Source: Wolbachia endosymbiont of Tyrophagus putrescentiae (GTDB lineage: Bacteria; Pseudomonadota; Alphaproteobacteria; Rickettsiales; Anaplasmataceae). Taken from it: 64,000 nucleotides of DNA. The notes under the pieces were generated by a model. That model was not told the origin of the DNA. It did not search any database and saw only the letters and a program-made list of their open reading frames with translations. Shown piece by piece: positions 28,044 through 37,149 of the stretch. Position numbers and translations under genes: made by a program. The stretch is taken from assembly GCA_030441635.1 (NCBI GenBank), contig JAUEMM010000002.1, positions 1-64,000 on the forward strand, written 5' to 3'. Position 1 is the first letter of the stretch. Every line of letters begins with the position of its first letter.

Positions 28044-28832
28044 ATGATAGTAGACTCTCACTGCCATCTTATTTATTTTACAGACAGTGAAATACCGGAA
28101 GTCATTTCAAGAGCAGAGAAAAATAGAGTAAAGGCTTTTCACAATATATGTTTAAGCCTCGATAACGTTCCAAAATTATTACAAATTTCTTCATCTTATA
28201 ACGCAGTTTATTCATCAGTTGGAATACATCCGCTTGATAGTAGTATAGAAAATGGTGAATGCGTAGATGCAAACACATTAGTTGAGTTGACCAAACATAA
28301 AAAGGTTATTAGCATAGGTGAAACTGGATTAGATTTTTATAAATCTGATAACAAGGTAAACCAAAAGAGAAATTTTATATCGCATATAGAGGCTGCAAGA
28401 ACAACACAATTGCCTTTAGTGATCCATACCAGAAATGCTGACAGCGATATAATTGATATATTAAAATCAGAAATAAAACTTGGTAATTTTGGTGGAGTGA
28501 TGCACTGCTTTGCTTCATCTAAAGAGCTTGCCTATCAGGCAATAGATCTAGGGTTTTACATTTCGTTCTCTGGAATAATCACTTTTAAAAACACTAGCTT
28601 CCTAAGAGAGATTGCTCAAAGCTTACCAAAAGACCGAGTCTTAGTTGAAACTGATTCGCCTTACCTATCTCCTGAGCCATATAGAGGCAAAAAAAATGAA
28701 CCAGCAATGGTAAAGCACGTTGTTGACTGTCTAGCACAACTATGGAATACACAGCTAGAAGAGGCTGCAAATATTACTACAGATAATTTCTTTAGGCTTT
28801 TTCATAACACACCCAAAGATGAGCGATTATAA
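28044..28832 (+). CDS. tatD: TatD-family metal-dependent deoxyribonuclease
   Basis: TatD-type TIM-barrel hydrolases are 3'-5' nucleases acting in DNA repair and tRNA quality control. The 262-residue protein shows metal ligands in VDSHCHL (H6, H8), the glutamate of SIGETGLDFY, the histidines of LPLVIHTRNAD and GVMHCFASS, and the aspartate of VLVETDSPYLSPEP. All are intact. It is the third gene of the kinase-rppH-tatD run. Despite the name it has no role in Tat export; the tatC gene is nearby by chance or only loosely linked. Confidence 0.93.
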   Translation: MIVDSHCHLIYFTDSEIPEVISRAEKNRVKAFHNICLSLDNVPKLLQISSSYNAVYSSVGIHPLDSSIENGECVDANTLVELTKHKKVISIGETGLDFYKSDNKVNQKRNFISHIEAARTTQLPLVIHTRNADSDIIDILKSEIKLGNFGGVMHCFASSKELAYQAIDLGFYISFSGIITFKNTSFLREIAQSLPKDRVLVETDSPYLSPEPYRGKKNEPAMVKHVVDCLAQLWNTQLEEAANITTDNFFRLFHNTPKDERL

Positions 28833-28883
28833 AAAGTAGCATATGAGTTGGCTAACATTAAATCTATTTATAAATTAAGGTGT

Positions 28884-28912
28884 TTGTATTTGAAAAAGTA
28901 AAGGAATATAAT
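28884..28912 (+). promoter_or_regulatory. Candidate promoter for gap-tatC
   Basis: TTGTAT (28884-28889), 17 bp, then a perfect TATAAT (28907-28912), located 31 bp before the gap start codon in a 110-bp gap. Confidence 0.4.
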
Positions 28913-28942
28913 ATATTGAGTGTAATGGGTTATTAAGAAAAA

Positions 28943-29938
28943 ATGACGATACGTGTAGGAATTAATGGTCTTGGCAGAATAGGCCGTAGTGTGTTACGTG
29001 CTATCTTTGAAATAGAAAAGTATAGCAAACAAATAGAATTGGTGGCTGTAAATGGGTCGCTAAGTGCGGCTCATCATGCACATTTAATCAAGTATGACTC
29101 TGTCCATGGCAGATTTAATGGTAATGTTGATTTCAACGAATCTGAAAATTGGCTATCAATAAACGGTAAGCGATTTTCTCTATATAAAGAACGTAACCCT
29201 GAAAATATTCCCTGGGATGTTGATGTAGTATTGGAATGCACTGGCGCATTTAATAAACATGCAGATGCTGCAAAACACAACACAAAAAAAGTGATAATCT
29301 CTGCTCCAGTTACAGATAGTGATGTAACAATAGTTTACGGTGTGAATAACCATATGCTCAAAAAAGAGCATAGAGTGATATCGGCTGGATCGTGCACGAC
29401 AAATTGTTTAGCTCCTGTAGTACAAATCATGCACTCCAATGTTGGTATCAAAAGCGGTTTCGTGACCACTATACATGCTTACACGAATGATCAGAATATT
29501 CTTGATGGTAACCACAAGGACTTACGCAGAGCTAGAGCTTGTGCACTATCTATGGTTCCCACTACAACCGGGGCAGCAAAAACCATTGGATCCGTTATTC
29601 CAGAGCTGAAAGGCAAGCTTGATGGCACTGCAATCAGAGTTCCAACAGCTAATGTCTCTATGGTTGATCTCACGTTCGTAGGCAACAAAGAAGTGACAGT
29701 TAAAGAAATAAACGATATATTTAAAAGTACAGCATGCGGTGTGCTTTCTGTATGCGAGGAGCCCTTAGTCTCAATAGATTTTGTACATAATCCATATAGT
29801 GCAATCGTGGACTTAAACAGCACGTATGTTACAGGTGAGATATGCAGAATTGCTGCATGGTACGATAATGAATGGGCTTTTTCGTGTCGAATGTTAGATA
29901 TAGCGTTACTATTATATGACACAGATCTCTTTTTATGA
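28943..29938 (+). CDS. gap: Glyceraldehyde-3-phosphate dehydrogenase
   Basis: Gap interconverts glyceraldehyde 3-phosphate and 1,3-bisphosphoglycerate with NAD(P). The 331-residue protein begins with the Rossmann motif VGINGLGRIGRSVLRA, has the catalytic cysteine in SAGSCTTNCLAPV (about residue 150), the histidine in TTIHAYTNDQ, and the closing AAWYDNEWAFSCRMLDIA. The glycolytic-type fold is complete. Its last 23 bp overlap the tatC start. Confidence 0.95.
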   Translation: MTIRVGINGLGRIGRSVLRAIFEIEKYSKQIELVAVNGSLSAAHHAHLIKYDSVHGRFNGNVDFNESENWLSINGKRFSLYKERNPENIPWDVDVVLECTGAFNKHADAAKHNTKKVIISAPVTDSDVTIVYGVNNHMLKKEHRVISAGSCTTNCLAPVVQIMHSNVGIKSGFVTTIHAYTNDQNILDGNHKDLRRARACALSMVPTTTGAAKTIGSVIPELKGKLDGTAIRVPTANVSMVDLTFVGNKEVTVKEINDIFKSTACGVLSVCEEPLVSIDFVHNPYSAIVDLNSTYVTGEICRIAAWYDNEWAFSCRMLDIALLLYDTDLFL

Positions 29939-30689
29939 ACACTTTGCAGAATTACGAAGGAGAATAATCTTTTGCTTTCTATTTTTTTGTGTAGCTTTTG
30001 GTTTATGTTATTATTTTAAGGAAAACATATATCGTTTCTTACTTTCACCTTTAATAGAAGCTACAAAAGATAGTAAAGAATTTTCCCTGATCTATACAGA
30101 CTTAACTGAGGCATTTTTTGTATACCTTAGGGTTGCAATTATGAGTGCATTCTTGCTTTCATCTCCATTCTTTATCTGGCAGTTTTATATGTTTTTAGCT
30201 CCTGGCTTGTATAAGAACGAAAAAGCAGTGCTAGTGCCATATTTAATTGCAACACCAGTTTTGTTCGCGATAGGCTCAATCGTGGTCTATTATTACATAT
30301 TTCCTTTAGCCTGGAAGTTTTTTATCAAGTTTGAATATAGCAGTAAATCTTTTGATATACCAATAGAGTTCATGCCATCAGTAAGTGAATATTTAGATCT
30401 CGTAATTCAATTCATGTTTGCATTTGGTACTGCATTTCAAATTCCGGTTATATTAACATTAATGGTCAGGGTTGGGTTACTAACTGCACAAAGTTTATCA
30501 AATAAACGTAGAATTGCGATAGTGATAATTTTTATTGTAGCTGCATTTTTAACTCCACCTGACGTGTTGAGTCAAGTGGGGCTTGCTATACCGATGCTGA
30601 TTTTATATGAATTATCAATCTTTATATGTAGTTGTATTGAAAAGAAAAACAATACTTCTAACTCTAATTCCGAGAAAGAAGAAAAGTAA
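29916..30689 (+). CDS. tatC: Sec-independent protein translocase subunit TatC
   Basis: TatC is the receptor core of the twin-arginine translocase in the inner membrane. The 257-residue protein has the N-terminal EHFAELRRRIIFCFLFF motif, six predicted membrane spans, the conserved FWQFY-like SPFFIWQFYMFLAPGLYKNEK loop, and the PxxP-like LTPPDVLSQVGLAIPMLILYEL near the end. It starts inside the 3' end of gap, so expression is probably coupled. tatA/B are not adjacent. The C-terminal tail is charged and ends shortly before a hairpin. Confidence 0.95.
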   Translation: MTQISFYEHFAELRRRIIFCFLFFCVAFGLCYYFKENIYRFLLSPLIEATKDSKEFSLIYTDLTEAFFVYLRVAIMSAFLLSSPFFIWQFYMFLAPGLYKNEKAVLVPYLIATPVLFAIGSIVVYYYIFPLAWKFFIKFEYSSKSFDIPIEFMPSVSEYLDLVIQFMFAFGTAFQIPVILTLMVRVGLLTAQSLSNKRRIAIVIIFIVAAFLTPPDVLSQVGLAIPMLILYELSIFICSCIEKKNNTSNSNSEKEEK

Positions 30690-30705
30690 GTTTAGATGCT
30701 TAACC

Positions 30706-30743
30706 CAACTATGAACAAGCAGGGCTTTTTCGTTTTATAGTTG
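30706..30743 (+). terminator. Hairpin after tatC, possible terminator
   Basis: CAACTATGAA (30706-30715) pairs with TTTATAGTTG (30734-30743) with one G-T pair. Inside its loop a smaller hairpin AAGC-AGG-GCTT (30717-30727) runs into a T-run. It lies 17 bp after the tatC stop and before the secA promoter, a sensible place for termination, although the inner stem is short. Confidence 0.35.
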
Positions 30744-30745
30744 AA

Positions 30746-30775
30746 GTTAAAAGACTTAAAGTTAAAAGACTTAAA
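30746..30775 (+). repeat. 15-bp tandem duplication
   Basis: GTTAAAAGACTTAAA occurs twice in a row at 30746-30760 and 30761-30775, in the non-coding gap between tatC and secA. Simple slippage duplication is the likely origin. Confidence 0.8.
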
Positions 30776-30811
30776 GATAGATGAATAATATTGTAATAGG
30801 CTCAATAATCA

Positions 30812-30840
30812 TTGCTGTGAACTATATTTAGTAATATAAT
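30812..30840 (+). promoter_or_regulatory. Sigma70-like promoter for secA
   Basis: TTGCTG (30812-30817), a 17-bp spacer and a perfect TATAAT (30835-30840) lie 27 bp before the secA ATG. Confidence 0.55.
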
Positions 30841-30867
30841 TTTTCATTTAATTGGTGTTACCTATTT

Positions 30868-33498
30868 ATGCCAGATTTTACATTTATTTTGATAGCTGTA
30901 CTTATATTCTTTTCTCTTACAATTTTACTTTTTACCATGAAGAGAGTTTCTGGATCAAAAAAAGTTATAAAACCTTTAAGAAAAATTGTTGAGCAAATAA
31001 ATGCATTGGAGCCAAAAATACAGGCACTTTCTGATCAGGAACTGTTAAGTAAAACTGAAGAGTTTAAGCAAAGGCTCAAAAGCGGAGAAACATTAAACGA
31101 TATCCTTCCTCCTGCGTTTGCGGTTGTGCGTGAGGCATCAAGGAGATTTCTAAATATGAGACACTTCGATGTTCAACTAATTGGTGGTATGGTGCTGCAC
31201 AATGGAATGATAGCAGAAATGAAGACGGGAGAAGGTAAAACACTCGTTGCAACTTTAGCTGCATATCTTAATTCTTTAGAAGGCAAGGGAGTGCATGTAG
31301 TCACTGTTAATGATTACCTTGCAAAACGGGATATGGAATGGATGAGTACATTATATAACTCTCTAGGTGTTTCTGTTGCATTTATTACTAATAACTTGAC
31401 AGATGAAGAAAGAAAGGAAGCCTATAGTGCTGATATCGTATATTCAACTAATAATGAATTGGCCTTCGACTACCTGCGGGATAATATGAAATTCTCTCCA
31501 GATGAGATGGTTCAAAGAGGATTTAATTATGCAATAGTGGATGAAGTAGACTCTATTCTAATTGATGAAGCACGTACACCACTCATTATTTCTGGTCAGG
31601 TTGAAGATAATAACCAGATATATAAGCATATTAACAAGGTAGTTACTAAGCTAAAAGATACTGACTATGAATTAGATGAAAAAAGCAGGACTGTGTTTTT
31701 GACTGAAGATGGTATTCCATATGTAGAGGAATTATTGAAATCATACAGCCTGATCACGGCAAATTCTTCACTGTATGATGCTAATAATATAATAATGACT
31801 CATTATATAAATCAAGCATTGCGTGCACATAAGCTATTTACAATCAATAAAGACTATATTGTAAAAAAAGGTAGAGTGGTAATTATTGACGAGTTTACTG
31901 GGCGTATGATGGAAGGTAGAAGATATTCCGATGGGCTCCATCAAGCACTTGAGGCGAAAGAGAATCTTGAAATTCAGCATGAAAATCAAACTTTAGCTTC
32001 GGTAACTTTCCAAAATTATTTTCGTATGTATAATAAACTTTCAGGCATGACCGGAACAGCAGCAACAGAAGCAGAGGAATTTCGTGACATATATAGATTA
32101 AATGTAGTGAAGATTCCCACCAACGTGCCCGTAAAAAGGATAGATCTAAATGATGAAATTTACGGTACGGAGAAGGAAAAGTACAGTGCAGTGTTGAAGC
32201 TTATCAAAGAATGTCATGAGCGCCTTCAGCCTGTACTTGTTGGTACAGTAAGCATCGAAAAGTCAGAAGAACTTTCTGAACTTTTGCGTCGTAACTCTCT
32301 AAAGCACTCGGTCTTAAATGCTCGCTATCATGAACAAGAGGCTTATATTATTGCACAAGCTGGAGTTCCAGGTAGCATAACTATAGCAACTAACATGGCT
32401 GGACGAGGAACTGATATTCAGCTTGGTGGTAATGCTGAAATGATTGCAAAAACGGAGCTCAGTAAAATAAAAGATGAAGAACTAAGGAGTAAGAAATATC
32501 AAGAGATAGTTGAAAGGGTGCAGCGCGACAAGGAAGTTGTGCTAGAGGCTGGAGGTTTATGTGTCATTGGTACTGAGAGGCATGAAAGTAGAAGAATAGA
32601 TGATCAATTGCGTGGACGTTCTGGAAGACAAGGCGATCCAGGACTTTCTAAATTTTTCTTATCGCTTGAAGACGACTTACTGAGAATATTCGGTTCGGAT
32701 AGGATGAGAAGTTTTTTACAAAGAGTGGGATTAAAAAATTATGAAGCTATTCACCACCCATGGCTTAATAAAGCTATAGCAAAGGCACAGAAGAAAGTAG
32801 AGGCTAAAAACTATGACGTGCGAAAATCTCTGCTCAAGTTTGATGATGTAATCAATAATCAACGTAAAGTTGTTTTTAAACAAAGAAATCATGTTTTAAC
32901 TAATGAAAGTAATGATCTATTTGAAGTATATAATGAGGTAAACCAAAGCGTAATAGAAGAAATTGTGAGAGACGGTTACTATGAAGATCATATTAATGAG
33001 ATAATAAATGAGTTCTATAAGAGATATGGTGTTAAGCTAGACCATGAATCCTTAGCGGAGCTTGTGAATAAGGAAGATGCTCTAAATTATATGAATAATA
33101 AGACAAAAGAATTTTTTATTGAAAAAGAGCAGTATTTTAACAGTCAAAATACCACTAATCTGTGGAATACAGTAGTAAAACAAGTGATGATAATGACCAT
33201 TGACCATCTCTGGAGAGAGCATCTTTCAACTTTAGAAAGCCTAAAGCAAAGTATAGGTTTGCGTGCGATGGGGCAGAAGGATCCATTAAATGAATTTAAA
33301 CGCGAAGCTTTTTTGATGTTTGAATCAATGCTCGAGGAATGGAAAGCACTTACTATTCACCGCCTGGTGCATTTTAAACTCGCAGAAGATTATGAAACAA
33401 GCAGCAAAGTTAAAAGAACTAAAGTCTCAAGAAACGATAAATGTCCATGCAACTCTGGTAAGAAGTATAAACATTGCCATGGCGCAGTAAGCACATAA
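30868..33498 (+). CDS. secA: Preprotein translocase ATPase SecA
   Basis: SecA is the motor pushing unfolded preproteins through SecYEG. The 876-residue protein has Walker A in [19 protein letters not shown] (near residue 110), the DEAD-type box in [22 protein letters not shown], the helicase segments YDYLRDNM-like [11 protein letters not shown] and [20 protein letters not shown], the second nucleotide domain arginine segment [18 protein letters not shown], and a C-terminal zinc motif [14 protein letters not shown]. The N-terminus is unusual: about 20 hydrophobic residues ([19 protein letters not shown]) precede the conserved [22 protein letters not shown]. That could anchor the protein in the membrane, or the start may lie downstream. 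Confidence 0.95.
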   Translation: MPDFTFILIAVLIFFSLTILLFTMKRVSGSKKVIKPLRKIVEQINALEPKIQALSDQELLSKTEEFKQRLKSGETLNDILPPAFAVVREASRRFLNMRHFDVQLIGGMVLHNGMIAEMKTGEGKTLVATLAAYLNSLEGKGVHVVTVNDYLAKRDMEWMSTLYNSLGVSVAFITNNLTDEERKEAYSADIVYSTNNELAFDYLRDNMKFSPDEMVQRGFNYAIVDEVDSILIDEARTPLIISGQVEDNNQIYKHINKVVTKLKDTDYELDEKSRTVFLTEDGIPYVEELLKSYSLITANSSLYDANNIIMTHYINQALRAHKLFTINKDYIVKKGRVVIIDEFTGRMMEGRRYSDGLHQALEAKENLEIQHENQTLASVTFQNYFRMYNKLSGMTGTAATEAEEFRDIYRLNVVKIPTNVPVKRIDLNDEIYGTEKEKYSAVLKLIKECHERLQPVLVGTVSIEKSEELSELLRRNSLKHSVLNARYHEQEAYIIAQAGVPGSITIATNMAGRGTDIQLGGNAEMIAKTELSKIKDEELRSKKYQEIVERVQRDKEVVLEAGGLCVIGTERHESRRIDDQLRGRSGRQGDPGLSKFFLSLEDDLLRIFGSDRMRSFLQRVGLKNYEAIHHPWLNKAIAKAQKKVEAKNYDVRKSLLKFDDVINNQRKVVFKQRNHVLTNESNDLFEVYNEVNQSVIEEIVRDGYYEDHINEIINEFYKRYGVKLDHESLAELVNKEDALNYMNNKTKEFFIEKEQYFNSQNTTNLWNTVVKQVMIMTIDHLWREHLSTLESLKQSIGLRAMGQKDPLNEFKREAFLMFESMLEEWKALTIHRLVHFKLAEDYETSSKVKRTKVSRNDKCPCNSGKKYKHCHGAVST

Positions 33499-33504
33499 AT
33501 TAAA

Positions 33505-33533
33505 TTGACTTTATAAATACAGCAATATAAAAT
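33505..33533 (+). promoter_or_regulatory. Promoter of tRNA-Glu
   Basis: TTGACT (33505-33510), 17 bp, TAAAAT (33528-33533), placed 14 bp before the mature tRNA 5' end. Confidence 0.6.
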
Positions 33534-33546
33534 TAGGCAGCGTATT

Positions 33547-33618
33547 GACTCTTTCGTCTAGTGGTTAGGACACCACCCTTTCACGGTGGTAACACGGGTT
33601 CAAATCCCGTAAGAGTCA
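33547..33618 (+). tRNA. tRNA-Glu(UUC)
   Basis: Acceptor GACTCTT/AAGAGTC pairs perfectly. The anticodon stem CCACC/GGTGG encloses the loop CTTTCAC with anticodon TTC, and the T-arm is ACGGG/CCCGT with loop TTCAAAT. The discriminator is A and no CCA is encoded. Confidence 0.96.
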
Positions 33619-33640
33619 TTTTTTCATAATCTGCTTTTAT

Positions 33641-33683
33641 GGCAAGGGAATCTCAACACGGTTGGTACTTTTTGCCTTTTTTT
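33641..33683 (+). terminator. Possible terminator after tRNA-Glu
   Basis: GGCAA (33641-33645) can pair with TTGCC (33672-33676), extended only by G-T pairs, and is followed directly by seven T residues (33677-33683). The long loop makes the hairpin weak; the T-run after the stem is the better evidence. Confidence 0.35.
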
Positions 33684-33717
33684 GAGACTGTAAAATAGTC
33701 AATAATTAAATTTTTTG

Positions 33718-34092
33718 TTACGCTAAAAAAACACTTTTCTTGGAAAAATATTTAGTTTTTTTTGCTTCCTTTTTGCTAGAGTTTTGATTAGCTCCATCGC
33801 TTTTCAAAAGTGAGGGTGGTAGAGTTCTTGGAGCATAATAAATGAGCACGAGCCTAAAAATAGGATTATCTTTTGATCGTTCTTTGACTTTAGCAAAACC
33901 AAGCACCATATCGTTTTTGCGTGTTAGTATGTGTAATATTGCTGCCTCTCCGTTATGTTTCCTGACCTTTTATATCCTTAACAGGTTCTCGAAAAAATTC
34001 ACTACGTTATCTCTATTTTTGCTCGTTCATTACTCAGTATTGCCTTTAACTACGCCAAGTTCTACCTCGAGAAAATTTAAAGGAATCACTAT
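33718..34092 (-). pseudogene. Decayed reading frame of unknown origin in a 590-bp gene-free stretch
   Basis: Between tRNA-Glu and the Rpn-type gene (33619-34209) no intact gene is convincing. On the minus strand one frame reads protein-like sequence from 34092 down to a TAA at 33718-33720. It is interrupted by a TGA-TAA-position pair at 34027-34032 and a TAA at 33970-33972, and is bounded upstream by a TAA at 34093. Pieces include VELGVVKGNTE, SKNRDNVVNFFENLLRI, RKHNGEAAILHILTRKND and VLGFAKVKERSKDNPIF, ending in a lysine-rich tail. I do not recognise the parent protein. A 113-codon frame on the plus strand covers much of the same DNA and could equally be a chance frame. Confidence 0.35.
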
Positions 34093-34209
34093 TTATTTTA
34101 TAGTTTCGCAGAGGGTCAGTAATCAAAAGCGTAGTTGGGCTTTGCATACTGTAGCACAAAGATACTTTTGCTTCAGAGTATAGCACAGCTTCTAAAAAAA
34201 ATCATACAG

Positions 34210-35145
34210 CTAAAGAATGCTTTCTTCTTGCAATTTTTCAATTTCCTCAGAAGGAAGACCTGTAGATTGTGATATGATATTAATTGGTACACCAACCTTA
34301 AGTAAGTTCTTAACTACCTCAACTTCTCTTTCTTTCCTGCCCCGTTCCTCCCCGATTTGGATGCCTTCTTCTCTACCTTTCTCTTTACCTATTTTTATAC
34401 CATCATCTCTAGCATCATCAAGTTTTTGGGCAAGTATGGCTTGTTCATCAAGAACACGTTTAATCTCTTGTTCATAGGCGATAAATTCTTTTTCCGACCA
34501 GTTAAACCTGTTCAATTCTTCATACGCTCTTTTAATTATCACATCACTTCCTATTATTCTTTCCAGATCTTCTTCACTGGTTTCATCTGCATACTTAAAA
34601 AAGTATATCCATTTTTCTACTATATTCTCCAGTTGGTCTTCTTTTGTCTTAGAAAATTTAGGTAACTCAATAAATGTAAAATAGAAGTCCTTTAAGTCAT
34701 GTTCGTTAGTATCTTTATCTTGAATTATATGATCTGATTTATACCCTGACTTGTTTGGAAAGAGAATACAGTCTGCTATCGCGATAAAAATTATCTCTTT
34801 AAGATTATGATACTGATCACCCTTATCAGCTTGTCTTGCATAAGCTTTAGCAGCGTAATATTGGGCACGTTTTTCAAAGCCTTTAGTTTTAGCGATCTGC
34901 ATTTCAACTATCACTTGTATATCATTTTCATCCTTACAAAGAACATCAACGATACTTTGTTTTTTAGAGGCAATTTCCGGATCTTGAATAGTACTTAAAA
35001 ACTCAATTTCTTTGATTTTATTGACATCAGCAAATCCCAGGATATCATTTAAAAAGTGAATTAAAATATCCTTATTTTTCTCAGTTCCGAAAATGCGTTT
35101 GAATGCAATGTCATTTTTAATATCAAGAAATTTAGAAAGAGCCAT
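34210..35145 (-). CDS. Rpn-family PD-(D/E)XK nuclease (recombination-promoting nuclease / putative transposase)
   Basis: The 311-residue protein matches the PDDEXK_2/TIGR01784 group: N-terminal LDIKNDIAFKRIFGTEKNKDILIHFLNDIL, the nuclease core with D67 in SIVDVLC and E81-x-Q83 in VIVEMQIAK (the D..ExQ variant of the PD-(D/E)XK site), then QYYAAKAYARQADKGDQYHNLKEIIFIAIADC. The C-terminal third has a charged heptad-like tract (GIKIGKEKGREEGIQIGEERGRKE) typical of the group. E. coli relatives (RpnA-E) promote RecA-independent recombination and cut DNA. These genes are multi-copy in Wolbachia and Rickettsia. No terminal inverted repeats are seen here, so it is not shown to be a mobile unit itself. 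The active site is intact. Confidence 0.88.
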   Translation of the reverse strand: MALSKFLDIKNDIAFKRIFGTEKNKDILIHFLNDILGFADVNKIKEIEFLSTIQDPEIASKKQSIVDVLCKDENDIQVIVEMQIAKTKGFEKRAQYYAAKAYARQADKGDQYHNLKEIIFIAIADCILFPNKSGYKSDHIIQDKDTNEHDLKDFYFTFIELPKFSKTKEDQLENIVEKWIYFFKYADETSEEDLERIIGSDVIIKRAYEELNRFNWSEKEFIAYEQEIKRVLDEQAILAQKLDDARDDGIKIGKEKGREEGIQIGEERGRKEREVEVVKNLLKVGVPINIISQSTGLPSEEIEKLQEESIL

Positions 35146-35314
35146 GGTTAAAGCACTAAAGGAACATCAATAATTGTACACCTCAAAGACCAATATTTCA
35201 ATTGGAAATAAAACTAACATGTTATATATAATTATTAACAAATAAAATATTAAAAATATTTCACTGTCTATAGGTATAATAGCTTAGATGTAATAGTTTA
35301 GACTTAGGCGTGAA

Positions 35315-35431
35315 TTAACTGACAGAAGAATTTATAAAGTCAAAACCAATGTCAGCATCTTGTTTAATGCTATCAATATTTTTCTGATAAGCAAAATGAT
35401 AGACAAACTCTTTCAGATAACCATGTTGCAA
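35315..35431 (-). pseudogene. Short C-terminal-like coding remnant in the Rpn-nuoE gap
   Basis: The 332-bp gap 35146-35477 holds no complete gene. One minus-strand frame of 38 codons, from a TTG at 35431 to TAA at 35315, reads [20 protein letters not shown] and continues SIKQDADIGFDFINSSVS. It looks protein-like, but it is short and preceded by a stop. It may be the tail of a lost gene. The rest of the gap is AT-rich sequence with the nuoE promoter candidate at its end. Confidence 0.25.
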
Positions 35432-35453
35432 TTACCGGTTCTTCAGATATACT
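35426..35453 (+). promoter_or_regulatory. Candidate promoter for nuoE-tgt
   Basis: TTGCAA (35426-35431), 16 bp, TATACT (35448-35453), 24 bp before the nuoE ATG. Confidence 0.4.
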
Positions 35454-35477
35454 TTTGCTATAAAAGTTCGCATAAAA

Positions 35478-35969
35478 ATGGAAGGTCAATTTAGTTTTAC
35501 AGCCAACAATCTTAAGAAAGCACAAGAACATATAAAAATGTACCCTGAAGGCAGAGAAGGCGGTGCTGTTATGCCTCTACTCTATTTAGTTCAGGAGCAG
35601 GTTGGATGGGTACCAGAATCCGCTATGCGTTATGTAGCTGATCTGCTGAATATTACACACATGCGTGTATATGAGGTAGCAAATTTTTATACTATGTATA
35701 ATCTCAAGCCAGTTGGGAAGTATTTAATACAAGTCTGTAGAACAACTCCGTGTTGGTTGTGTAACAGTGAAAGTGTTTTAAATGCCTTTAAAAAGAAGCT
35801 AGGAATCGATATTGGCGAAACAACTAAAGATAACCTATTCACCCTCAAAGAAGTTGAATGCCTAGGTGCATGCGTCAATGCTCCTGTAGTACAGATCAAT
35901 AATGACTTTTATGAAAATCTCACTCCTGAAAAAGTAGATGATATTATAGTAAAGCTCTCAAATGAATAA
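35478..35969 (+). CDS. nuoE: NADH-quinone oxidoreductase subunit E (24 kDa)
   Basis: NuoE is a peripheral-arm subunit of respiratory complex I that holds a [2Fe-2S] cluster (N1a). The 163-residue protein has the four cluster ligands in the usual spacing: CRTTPC (C-x4-C, about residues 91-96) and CLGAC (C-x3-C, about 132-136). The N-terminal helices ([27 protein letters not shown]) are typical. Other nuo genes are not adjacent, consistent with the scattered complex I genes of Rickettsiales. The tgt start overlaps its 3' end by 8 bp. Confidence 0.95.
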   Translation: MEGQFSFTANNLKKAQEHIKMYPEGREGGAVMPLLYLVQEQVGWVPESAMRYVADLLNITHMRVYEVANFYTMYNLKPVGKYLIQVCRTTPCWLCNSESVLNAFKKKLGIDIGETTKDNLFTLKEVECLGACVNAPVVQINNDFYENLTPEKVDDIIVKLSNE

Positions 35970-37149
35970 AGCCGATTTTTCCTTTAAAATACATAAGCAG
36001 TCAGGTTCTGCGCGGTTTGGAATAATAAAGACTCCACATGGTGACATAGAAACACCAGCATTTATCTTTTGTGCAACGAAAGCTGCTATAAAAGCTGCAG
36101 ATATTGAAAGGATTAATGAGTCAGGCACGCAAATAATACTTTCTAATACCTACCACCTAATGCTCCAGCCCGGAGAGGATAAAGTTGCAAAACTTGGTGG
36201 CTTACATAAAATCATGGGGTGGAACAAACCTATGTTAACCGACTCAGGTGGATATCAGATATTTAGTTTAGGTCATGGCTCAGTTTCAGATGAAATAAAA
36301 GGAGTAAGAAGAAAACAAAAAACACTGATACAAATAAATGAAAATGGAGCGATTTTTCGTTCATACATCAACGGTAAAACCTACTGTTTAACACCTGAAA
36401 AATCTATACAAATTCAGCAAAAGTTAGGTGCTGATTTGATCGTAGTTTTAGATGAATGCACCCCTTTTCATGTTAGCAAAGAGTATACAGAAAAATCGAT
36501 GCATTTGAGTCACAGATGGGCAAAGCGTTCTTTAAATGAATTTGACAAAACCAATAGCGGCAAACAAGCACTTTATGGCATTAGTCAAGGGGGAGTATAT
36601 CAAGATTTACGCAGAGAAAGTTGTGACTTCATCAGTAATCTACCGTTTTTTGGTCAAGCAATCGGCGGATCACTTGGTCAAAGCAAACAACAGATGTACG
36701 ATGTGGTTTCCTTCACCATAGAAAACCTAAAGAAGGATAGACCTACTCATCTGCTGGGTATTGGTGGAATTATAGACATCTTCCATGGAGTAAGCTTGGG
36801 TATTGATACTTTCGACTGTGTTCATCCAACACGTTTAGCAAGGCATGGAGGGGCTTTAATAAAGGTAAAAAATAGAAACTCTTTTTCTTCAAAAGGCAAA
36901 GAACATATCAATCTACGAAATCAACAGTTTGAACTAGATGATAATCCAATCGAAAATGATTGCTTATGCTTCACATGTCAAAGACATTCAAGAGGCTATA
37001 TACATCATCTGCTAAAAGCAAAGGAAATATTAGCTTATACACTAATCACTATCCACAACGTTTTCTTTATGAACAAATTAATGGAATCTATAAGACAGGC
37101 AATATTAGAAGATAGGCTAGAACATGAAAAACACAACTGGATATGCTAA
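35962..37149 (+). CDS. tgt: Queuine tRNA-ribosyltransferase
   Basis: Tgt exchanges guanine-34 for a queuine precursor in tRNAs for Asp, Asn, His and Tyr. The 395-residue protein has the binding-site aspartate in [14 protein letters not shown], the catalytic region [20 protein letters not shown] with the nucleophile aspartate, and the zinc site CLCFTCQRH with a histidine about 30 residues later (ITIHN). These are complete. It starts within the nuoE 3' end, and its own stop overlaps the convergent transaldolase-like gene by 4 bp. Confidence 0.95.
   Translation: MNKADFSFKIHKQSGSARFGIIKTPHGDIETPAFIFCATKAAIKAADIERINESGTQIILSNTYHLMLQPGEDKVAKLGGLHKIMGWNKPMLTDSGGYQIFSLGHGSVSDEIKGVRRKQKTLIQINENGAIFRSYINGKTYCLTPEKSIQIQQKLGADLIVVLDECTPFHVSKEYTEKSMHLSHRWAKRSLNEFDKTNSGKQALYGISQGGVYQDLRRESCDFISNLPFFGQAIGGSLGQSKQQMYDVVSFTIENLKKDRPTHLLGIGGIIDIFHGVSLGIDTFDCVHPTRLARHGGALIKVKNRNSFSSKGKEHINLRNQQFELDDNPIENDCLCFTCQRHSRGYIHHLLKAKEILAYTLITIHNVFFMNKLMESIRQAILEDRLEHEKHNWIC

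Noticed and set aside
28044..30689. tatD and tatC as one Tat export operon
   Set aside because: TatD is a nuclease unrelated to Tat export, and gap with its own promoter lies between them.
33842..34183. 113-codon plus-strand frame as a real gene
   Set aside because: It has no evident ribosome binding site, an odd composition, and overlaps protein-like sequence on the other strand; it was treated as part of the decayed stretch.
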